Below, one piece after another: positions 57,608 to 64,000 of a stretch of 64,000 nt of DNA. How positions within the stretch are numbered: position 1 is the first letter of the stretch; each line of letters opens with the position of its first letter. The DNA comes from Candidatus Micrarchaeum sp. GTDB lineage: Archaea; SpSt-1190; DYHY01. Position numbers and translations under genes: made by a program. Where the stretch lies: assembly GCA_020723935.1 (NCBI GenBank), contig DYHY01000002.1, positions 28,851-92,850 on the forward strand, read 5' to 3'. The notes under the pieces were generated by a model. It was given only the letters and a program-made list of their open reading frames with translations, ran no database searches and had not been told where the DNA came from.

Positions 57608-59794
57608 CTATTCCTTCGTCTCCTCTTCCTCGACCTTGAGGCCCTTCCTCTTCCTTATTTCCGTGACGACCTGCTCGGTGAGGTTCTTGGGGAGCATCTC
57701 GAAGCGGCTGTCGACGAGGCTCCAGAAGCCGCGCCCCTGGGTCACCGACCTCAGGTCCGTCGTGAACCCGAACATTCCCCCGACCGGGACGTCCGCGAGG
57801 ATCACCGCGCTCCCACTCTCGTCCGTGATCTCGAGGATCTTGCCGCGCCTCGACTGGAGGAGGGCCGTCGCCGATCCCATCGCCTCGTGCGGGACGTCCA
57901 CGCGCACCTTCTGTATCGGCTCAAGGAGCCTGGGCTGCGCGCGGTAGAATGACTCCTTTATCGCGTCGCGCACGGCAGGTATTATCTGCGCCGGGCCCCG
58001 ATGGATGCCGTCCTCGTGCAGCGTACAGTCCATGAGCTTCACGACAACCGCCTCGCACTTCTCCTTGGCAAGCGGCCCCTGGTCGACGACGTTCTTCCAT
58101 CCTTCCAGGACCGTGTCGATGACCTCGGGGAGGTGCACCTGGCCGCGCGTGAGGTCGATGAAGAAGTTGCCTTTGTAGATCTCCACCACCTTCTTCGCGA
58201 CGTCCTTATCCCATCCGAGCTCCACGAGCTTCTGGACCAGGGCGAGGTCCTTTTGCTTGATCTTGGTGTCGTAGATGTCGCCGTCCTGGTAGGCCTTGTA
58301 TATCGCCTCGGGCACGCGGTCCACTATTATGTAGAACTTGTTGTGCTTGTTGGGCGACTTGCCCTCCGCCTCGAGGCCCGCTGAGGAGACCGTCTCGCGG
58401 TAGACCACGATCGGCTCGGAGACGTTCACCTGGACCTTCCAGTCCCTCTCCAGGCGCGTCTGCCAGACGTCGAGGTGCAGCTCGCCGAGGCCCGCCCAGA
58501 GGTATTCGCCCGTCTCCTCGTCTATGAAGACCTTGAGCGTCGTGTCCTCGCGCGCTATCGACTTGAGTGCCTCAATGAGCTTGGGGAGGTCTTGCGGGTT
58601 CTTGGGCTCTATCGCCTTTGTCACGACCGGGTCGAACGCGTGCTTTATCGCCTCAAAGGGCTCGATTATCTCGTTGCAGACCGTCTCCCCGGCGTCGGCG
58701 TTCTTCATCCCGACAAGGGCGACGAGGTTCCCGGAGGGGATCGCGTCGACGAGGAGCCTGAAGGGCCCCTTGTAAATCCCCACCTGCTGGACGACCTCCG
58801 TCTGCTTGGCTCCTATGAGGTTGATTGTCTGCCCGGCGCGTATCGTGCCCGAGTAGAGCCGTACGGCCGAGACCGACCCAGCGTGCGGGTCGCTTATGAC
58901 CTTCGTGACGACGCCCACCATCGGGCCGCTGGGATCGCACGCTATGAGCGCCTTCCCGACGGGGCTCTCGATGTCCCCGTGCCAGATCCTGGGGATGCGG
59001 TACTTCTGCGCCGCCACCGGGTCCGGGAGGTGGCGGATGACCATTTGCAGGAACGTCTGGGTGAGCGGGATCTGCTTGTGGAGGTCGTCTTGCTTGTTCT
59101 CCTCTATCGCCTTGATTATCTGGGCGAATCCGATGCCCTTCTCCTTCATGACCTGGACGTTTATCGCCCATTTCTGGTATGCGGAGCCGAAGGAGACGCT
59201 CCCTTCCTCTATCGAGATGCGCCACATGTTCTTGTACTCGTCGGGCGCGAACTTGTAGATTATCTCGTTCACGTTCTGGATGATCTTGATGAACTGCTTC
59301 TGCATTATCTCGGGCGTGAGCTTGAGCTCGCGCACGTACCTGTCCACCTTGTTGATGAAGAGGACGGGCTTTGCGCGCTCCTTGAGCGCCGCGCGCAGGA
59401 CCGCCTCCGTCTGGGGCATCACGCCCTCGACGGCGTCGCAGAGGACGACCGCGCCGTCCACGGCCCGAAGGGCCCTCGTGACCTCGCCGCCGAAGTCGAC
59501 GTGGCCGGGCGTGTCTATGAGGTTGATGAGGTAGTGCTTGTCGCCGTACTCCTGGATCATCGACACGTTGGCCGACTTTATCGTTATTCCCCTCTTCTGC
59601 TCTATCTCGTCGTAGTCGGTCCAGGTCTGGTTCCCGGCCATCTCGTCGGAGATTATCCCCGCGCCCGCGAGGAGGTTGTCTGTGCAGGTCGTCTTGCCGT
59701 GGTCAACGTGCGCGACGATCCCGATGTTCCTGATGAGCGTGGGCTGAGCCATGAGGATCAGCGTTTTTTCCTTGACTTCGGCTTGCGTTGCCAT
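57608..59794 (-). CDS. fusA: Translation elongation factor EF-2
   Basis: 728 residues; translocates tRNA-mRNA on the ribosome. The P-loop is AHVDHGKT (28-35), then DTPGHVDFGGEVTRALRAVD and NKVDRY. The diphthamide motif TLHEDGIHRGPAQIIPA is intact, so the modifying His is present. Start choice: the ATG at 59794 is used, but an internal Met at residue 15 (MAQPTLIRNIG) is also possible. A TATA-like box (ttaaa, about 59826) fits the longer start. Confidence 0.98.
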   Translation of the reverse strand: MATQAEVKEKTLILMAQPTLIRNIGIVAHVDHGKTTCTDNLLAGAGIISDEMAGNQTWTDYDEIEQKRGITIKSANVSMIQEYGDKHYLINLIDTPGHVDFGGEVTRALRAVDGAVVLCDAVEGVMPQTEAVLRAALKERAKPVLFINKVDRYVRELKLTPEIMQKQFIKIIQNVNEIIYKFAPDEYKNMWRISIEEGSVSFGSAYQKWAINVQVMKEKGIGFAQIIKAIEENKQDDLHKQIPLTQTFLQMVIRHLPDPVAAQKYRIPRIWHGDIESPVGKALIACDPSGPMVGVVTKVISDPHAGSVSAVRLYSGTIRAGQTINLIGAKQTEVVQQVGIYKGPFRLLVDAIPSGNLVALVGMKNADAGETVCNEIIEPFEAIKHAFDPVVTKAIEPKNPQDLPKLIEALKSIAREDTTLKVFIDEETGEYLWAGLGELHLDVWQTRLERDWKVQVNVSEPIVVYRETVSSAGLEAEGKSPNKHNKFYIIVDRVPEAIYKAYQDGDIYDTKIKQKDLALVQKLVELGWDKDVAKKVVEIYKGNFFIDLTRGQVHLPEVIDTVLEGWKNVVDQGPLAKEKCEAVVVKLMDCTLHEDGIHRGPAQIIPAVRDAIKESFYRAQPRLLEPIQKVRVDVPHEAMGSATALLQSRRGKILEITDESGSAVILADVPVGGMFGFTTDLRSVTQGRGFWSLVDSRFEMLPKNLTEQVVTEIRKRKGLKVEEEETKE

Positions 59795-59870
59795 TATCCT
59801 ATCGCAAAGGGGACTCAGAGGGCGGTTTTTAAACCTTCGGGAGCCGTCAAAGGACGCGTTTTCCGGATGC

Positions 59871-61130
59871 TCAGTACAACTCCCCCAGGGTCCTTTCCAT
59901 TTCCCTCTCCCGGGCGATTGCGTTCTCTAGGTCTATCCTGAAATAGTGGTCCTGCGCCGGCCGTTCCAGGTAGAGGGCCATCGCGACGGCGGTCCTCGCG
60001 GGATCCTCGGCCTCGCGCAGGGACGGCGAGAGGACGCTCACAATGGTTTCTCGCATCTCTTGCAAGTTCATGTAGAGTGCCTTCCCGTCCGCCGCGGCCT
60101 TTCCCTGGGAAATAAGTATCCCCCTGCTCTTGGGCCGCGCCTTGACCGTCAATTGCGAGCCCCCCAGTCCCGAGACGAATGCGGCGGTCCCCGCCGCCGA
60201 AAGGATGCGGAAATAGTCGCGGGGCGTAGCCCCTTCCGCAAGCCCGATCTCGGCGGAAAGGACGTATCCGGCCTCCGACCCCTTCCCGTAGACGTCCACG
60301 AAGAAGGGGAGGAGGATCGAGGGGTCCGTCAGAGTCGCGAGGCCCTTGCCGCCCGCGTACAGGTCCATCGGACGGCCGTCCGAGAAGTGGAACTCCTCGC
60401 CAGAGCGCGCGAGCGCTTCGAGGCCCGCCGTGGGACCTATGAACACCGAATAGAGGCCGGGCCGCCTCCGGCAAGCCTTCGGCGCGGCGGGCGCGCTTTT
60501 CGTCGGGAGCGTCCCGACGGAGGCATTCTCGGGGGCCTTATAGGGGACGATCACGCGGGAGCCAGAATATCTCACGAGCGGGATTACTATCTCCCCGTCC
60601 CCTCCGGACACGCCCTGCGCCGAAAGCACCTCGCTTGCGACTATCTCGTAGAGCGCGCCCACCCCGTTGAGGAGATTCACCGCCTTCTGCCTTTCGACCC
60701 GGTCGGAGGGGTCCGAAAGCCTCACGGAGAACTCGGTCGCGACGCGGAAGGATTCCTCGGCGCGCCTCTCGCCGTCGGGGTATTTGGGCTCTATCACCGA
60801 GAATACGCGGCCCAGGTCGGAGAGGCCCTCGTCCCAGGTGTTGAGAGCCTGCGCGATGGATGCGCCCAGAGTCCCCCCATCGTCCGCAGGCTTCCCAAGG
60901 AGAGACTGCCTCGGATATGGGTTGTAGGCTTCCACGCTGAATTCGCCGGACATCGTGACTGCCTTCCCGGCGCCGCGGAGGCGCTCGACCTTGAGGCGCG
61001 CCGAGGGGAAGAAGTCGGCTGCGGCCGACCTGGGATCTATGTTGTAGACCTCTATCGGCGAGGCGTCGGGGCGGGCGAAATCGGAATACACCTGCGAGAA
61101 GTCCAAGCCTATCGACGCGTTGGCTGCCAA
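59871..61130 (-). CDS. Large protein of unknown function
   Basis: About 419 residues from a TTG at 61128-61130, preceded by ggggg and a TATA-like gtttaaag 43 nt upstream; the open frame extends further but crosses the promoter. Sequence is mixed alpha/beta (VERLRGAGKAVTMSGEFSVE, GGDGEIVIPLVRYSGSRVIV, RPMDLYAGGKGLATLTD), ending REREMERTLGELY. It stands upstream of EF-2 on the same strand. No family identified. Confidence 0.65.
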   Translation of the reverse strand: MAANASIGLDFSQVYSDFARPDASPIEVYNIDPRSAAADFFPSARLKVERLRGAGKAVTMSGEFSVEAYNPYPRQSLLGKPADDGGTLGASIAQALNTWDEGLSDLGRVFSVIEPKYPDGERRAEESFRVATEFSVRLSDPSDRVERQKAVNLLNGVGALYEIVASEVLSAQGVSGGDGEIVIPLVRYSGSRVIVPYKAPENASVGTLPTKSAPAAPKACRRRPGLYSVFIGPTAGLEALARSGEEFHFSDGRPMDLYAGGKGLATLTDPSILLPFFVDVYGKGSEAGYVLSAEIGLAEGATPRDYFRILSAAGTAAFVSGLGGSQLTVKARPKSRGILISQGKAAADGKALYMNLQEMRETIVSVLSPSLREAEDPARTAVAMALYLERPAQDHYFRIDLENAIAREREMERTLGELY

Positions 61131-61243
61131 GTTCCCCCGTTTCCCAGGGGGATGCGGGCGTCCCGGCTTTAAACTGTTTCGCGCCGGAGGGCCTCCCCGG
61201 GACAAGTTTTTTGAACTGTCCGCGGCCGGGGAGTGCCAGGATT

Positions 61244-63130
61244 GTGGACGGAAAGGCTTCCGCATATGCGGCGCTAGCCAAGGTCATCCTCTCCCTCGCG
61301 GCGCTCGGCTTCACAGCAAGCCTCGGGGGCGGGCCCCTCCCGGTCGCAGCGGTCGGAGCGCTGATGCTTGCGCAGTTGCTCGGGCGGGGGCGGGCGAGGC
61401 AGGCGGCCCTGTTCGCCCTTTTCGCCGCGACGGCAGTCGCCTTCCTCTTCTCCTCGCCGGGCGTGCGCGGCGACCAGATCCTGCAGGCGCGCGCCCTCGC
61501 GGGCGACCGGATATTCGTGGAAATCTCCGGCAACGCCAGCGGCGGTCCGGGCATCGCAATCTCGGCGAGGGCTTTCCCGCGCTCCGCCTTCGCGGCGTTC
61601 TCGAGCAGGCCGCTGATATCCGCGGGCCAGCCCGAGGGGCTCTCGGTCATCCTTGCCACGTTCTACGCCCTCTTCGGCGCGAAGAGGGTCTTGATTCTGT
61701 CAGCCTTGCCGGCCGCGCTCATCGCCGCGATCGTCTTCCTAGCGGCGTCGAGGACCGGCATTCCCGACGCCGCGTCCGGAGCCCTCGCGGTCTTCTCGGT
61801 CTTCAACCCCCTGCTCCTTGACGTGGCCTACAACGAAACGGGGTTCGTCCTCGCCGGATTCCTCCTCGCGGCCGCCGTCTTCCTCGCCGTCTTCCGGGAG
61901 GAAAGAAAGAAGGCGGGCGGCGGAAAGCCGCGGAAGGAAGGCTGGGTGAGCCCGCTTGCCGGCGCCTTCCTCGGGGCCCTCGTCGGAGTCAGGCATGAGC
62001 TTGCGATCGTCGTCCCGTTCGTCGCGCTCGCCTCGCGGGGGAAGAACAAGGCGCAGCTCCTCGCCGCATTCATGGTCTTCGCGCTCCCCTGGACCGCCTG
62101 GCACTCCGCGGTCCTCGGCAATCCCCTGGCAAGCGAGGTCCAGTCCTACGCGCCGCCCGACCCTTTCTACAGGCACTGCCTCGGCCCCCTCTGCTTCAGG
62201 TTCAACGGCCTCCTGAACTTCCAGGAGGAGGGGATAGTCAGGACGCCCGGGTACGGATATCCCGTGTTCGTCCTCCTGCCCCTCGCGCTGCTCGCCTCCT
62301 TCGGGGTCCTCCTCGCCGCCCTCTCGGCAGCGGGCGCGGCGGTCTTCGTCCTTTTCCTCCTCCCGATGGAGAACTGGGAGGCACACAAGACGGGGCTCCT
62401 CTACCCGCTCGTCCCCGCCGTGGCGATTGTCTGCGCGGCGGGGATCGGGGCGCTCGCGGAGGGCAGGCGGGCGGCGATCTTCGCCTTCCTCGCCGCCTGC
62501 GCCATCTCCTACCTCCTGGTCCTGGGCGTCTTGGCCCTCCCGCGCTTCCCGGAGGATCCGAGATGGCACGAAAGGTTCCCCAGGGCGCAGAGCGCGCGGA
62601 TCTCGGGTATGGAGAAGAACCTGGGTCCCGCCTCCGTCTGGCCCCTTCCCATGAGGGCGCATTTCATCGAGAAGGCTCCTGCCGTCCTCGAGACGGGCGC
62701 GCGGGAGGAAGCCGGCGCGCCCCCCTCTCCGCACGGCCCGGGCAATGGCGCAGTGGCTCCGGAGCTCGCCGGGCCGTGCGGGGGACTGTCATACCGGGGG
62801 ACGGCCTTGGACGCGCGCCGCTCCCTCTTCCTCACCGAAAGGCTGGCGTATTATTGGGAGATTGCGCATTGCCTGCCGCTCCTTGATGCTGAGGCCGTCG
62901 GCGTCTACGCGGCGCCGGGCTTCAGGGAAGCCCTTGAGGGGTCCGACCTCTACGCGCTCCTGCCGGCCGTCAAGGGGGAGGACCCGGTCTTCATACGCGG
63001 CCTGGCGGAGAAGATCCCATCCTACAACGAGACGCAGTTGGGGACGCTGGGCCTTCCCGACGGAACCCAGATACCGGTCGTCAGGATAGGGAAGCCTTCG
63101 CGGATCGCTTCTTCGGCAGCGCTTCCATGA
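61244..63130 (+). CDS. Polytopic membrane protein, possibly a GT-C-type transferase
   Basis: About 628 residues from a GTG at 61244. The first 420 residues contain roughly ten spans with loops rich in charged residues (FREERKKAGGGKPRKEGWVS, SYAPPDPFYRHCLGPLC), and the remainder is a soluble domain. The layout resembles GT-C transferases such as the PMT/ArnT-like group, and a short acidic motif (GDQILQARAL) sits in the first loop, but no diagnostic residue is certain. Its 3' end overlaps the converging aminotransferase gene by 50 nt. Confidence 0.6.
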   Translation: MDGKASAYAALAKVILSLAALGFTASLGGGPLPVAAVGALMLAQLLGRGRARQAALFALFAATAVAFLFSSPGVRGDQILQARALAGDRIFVEISGNASGGPGIAISARAFPRSAFAAFSSRPLISAGQPEGLSVILATFYALFGAKRVLILSALPAALIAAIVFLAASRTGIPDAASGALAVFSVFNPLLLDVAYNETGFVLAGFLLAAAVFLAVFREERKKAGGGKPRKEGWVSPLAGAFLGALVGVRHELAIVVPFVALASRGKNKAQLLAAFMVFALPWTAWHSAVLGNPLASEVQSYAPPDPFYRHCLGPLCFRFNGLLNFQEEGIVRTPGYGYPVFVLLPLALLASFGVLLAALSAAGAAVFVLFLLPMENWEAHKTGLLYPLVPAVAIVCAAGIGALAEGRRAAIFAFLAACAISYLLVLGVLALPRFPEDPRWHERFPRAQSARISGMEKNLGPASVWPLPMRAHFIEKAPAVLETGAREEAGAPPSPHGPGNGAVAPELAGPCGGLSYRGTALDARRSLFLTERLAYYWEIAHCLPLLDAEAVGVYAAPGFREALEGSDLYALLPAVKGEDPVFIRGLAEKIPSYNETQLGTLGLPDGTQIPVVRIGKPSRIASSAALP

Positions 63131-64000
63131 ACGCCTTGAGCTTCCCGAAGGCCTCCTCGAGGACTGGGACGGGTGGGAGTATGACGGAGCGGAAATGGGA
63201 GCGGCAGAGGAACCCGTCGCCGTTCACAAGGACGAGGCCCGTGTTCTGCAGGACGTCGAGGACGAACTCCTTGTCAGTCGCCCATCCGCCGGCGGAAAGG
63301 TCCACCTTCGGGAAGATGTAGAAGGCCCCCGCGGGCTTCCTCGCCGAAAGGCCAGGTATGCTGTTGATCATCTTGTGGGCTGCCTCCGCCCGCTCGGAAA
63401 GCTTCTGCCTTATCTCCTTGAAATGGTCCGCGTTCTCCCAGGCCGAGTGCAGGGCGAGCTCTATGGGCGTGCAGGACGAGAGGCGCAGGCGCGCCTGGCG
63501 CTTGAACCCCTCCTCGAGGTCCGAGAAGCTCCTGTCGGACGTTGGGTTGTGGAAGCACACATAGCCGGCGCGCCACCCGGGCGAGAGGAAGTTCTTCGAG
63601 AAGCCGTTCAGGAGGACCACCGGGGAATCCTTGGCGAGGGAGACGGCCGAGGCGAAGGGCACGTCGCGGAAGATCATCCTGTCGTATATCTCGTCGGATA
63701 TGACGGGGATCCCGGCCTCGGCCGCGATGCCGATTATTCTCTTCACTGCCTCCGGCGGATAGACCGCCCCCGTCGGGTTGTTCGGGTTGATGATGACTAT
63801 CGCCTTGGTGAGCGGGGTGATCTTCCTGCGCACGTCCTCGGCGTCCGGCTGCCAGTCCTCCTTCTCGATGCAGTCGTAGGTCACCGGGACCCCGCCGAAG
63901 AAGGTCGCGTAATCCGCGTAGGGCGGGTATGTCGGGGAGGGGAGGAGTATCTCGTCGCCCGGCTCTAGGAGCGCGCCCATGAGGAACATGAGCGCCTCGG
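63081..64000 (-). CDS. Class I/II aminotransferase (N-terminus outside window)
   Basis: The visible 306 residues belong to the PLP-dependent aspartate aminotransferase fold type I: LLPSPTYPPYADYATFFGGV, AIVIINPNNPTGAVYPPEAV, ISDEIYDRMIF and the PLP-Lys segment NGFSKNFLSPGWRAGYVC. The chain starts beyond the window. Typical members transaminate alanine, aspartate or aromatic amino acids; the specificity cannot be assigned. The 3' end overlaps the membrane protein gene. Confidence 0.92.
   Translation of the reverse strand, partial: EALMFLMGALLEPGDEILLPSPTYPPYADYATFFGGVPVTYDCIEKEDWQPDAEDVRRKITPLTKAIVIINPNNPTGAVYPPEAVKRIIGIAAEAGIPVISDEIYDRMIFRDVPFASAVSLAKDSPVVLLNGFSKNFLSPGWRAGYVCFHNPTSDRSFSDLEEGFKRQARLRLSSCTPIELALHSAWENADHFKEIRQKLSERAEAAHKMINSIPGLSARKPAGAFYIFPKVDLSAGGWATDKEFVLDVLQNTGLVLVNGDGFLCRSHFRSVILPPVPVLEEAFGKLKAFMEALPKKRSAKASLS

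Noticed and set aside
1-64000. CRISPR array, tRNA or rRNA genes
   Set aside because: No regularly spaced repeats, cloverleaf-like segments with a T-loop consensus, or rRNA signatures were noticed by eye; a covariance search would be decisive.
1-64000. A bacterial origin for the whole window
   Set aside because: Rpo3, S10 next to EF-1A, diphthamide-type EF-2, Alba and deoxyhypusine synthase are archaeal-type, and TATA boxes precede many starts.

Overview
The window is archaeal, gene-dense and GC-rich. It encodes the archaeal RNA polymerase subunit D, ribosomal protein S10 next to EF-1A, EF-2 with a diphthamide-type motif, Alba and deoxyhypusine synthase. Many start codons lie 25-31 nt downstream of TATA-like boxes, as expected for leaderless archaeal transcripts; a second group of genes has a longer leader and a Shine-Dalgarno-like stretch. 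Small genes, many short membrane proteins and an archaellum-like ATPase/platform pair would fit a DPANN-type lineage such as Micrarchaeota or Diapherotrites, but that placement is inference.

Layout. 0-1.1 kb: a CBU_0592-like membrane protein (partial) divergent from rpoD. 1.2-8.2 kb: two coiled-coil proteins resembling the archaellum accessory ArlC/D/E group, a FlaI/TadA-type ATPase, a decayed acyltransferase gene, and a double T2SSF platform protein (FlaJ/TadC type). 8.2-21.2 kb: a long same-strand run of 19 small or medium single-span proteins with prepilin-like N-termini, many Cys-rich and many linked by ATGA overlaps; two carry lysozyme-like (SLT) domains, one with its catalytic Glu replaced. 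21.2-22.2 kb: an opposite-strand lipoprotein of bacterial appearance. 22.6-29.8 kb: a giant membrane-anchored protein of about 2150 residues with two TIM-barrel glycosidase-like domains, an SLT domain, a Cys-rich middle and a C-terminal M23 peptidase, followed by a secreted Cys-motif protein. I read 1.2-29.8 kb as one dedicated type IV filament or secretion machine that displays cell-wall hydrolases. It is not an archaellum, because the known archaellum core genes other than the ATPase and platform are absent.

29.8-41.7 kb mixes housekeeping and accessory genes: an SPFH protein, two glycosyltransferases (one frameshifted), Alba, a degraded Cys-repeat pilin paralogue with an in-frame TAG, a radical SAM enzyme, a large metallophosphoesterase-like protein, a NikR-like regulator, a cysteine-cluster protein and a PAP2 phosphatase. 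41.8-54 kb: glmS, an HTH/S-layer-like fusion regulator, a ferredoxin, a nuclease-like protein, a twice-frameshifted malic enzyme, SdpI-family and Nudix genes on a shared promoter, a membrane-tethered winged-helix protein, a secreted helical protein, a lipoprotein, deoxyhypusine synthase and a GT28-like transferase. 54-64 kb: two hypotheticals, rps10, EF-1A, a TVP38/VTT membrane protein, EF-2, two larger unknown proteins and a partial class I aminotransferase.

Several genes are broken by frameshifts or nonsense codons, and the 3' ends of glmS and rps10 have short duplicated copies just downstream. No tRNA, rRNA, CRISPR array or insertion sequence was recognised.
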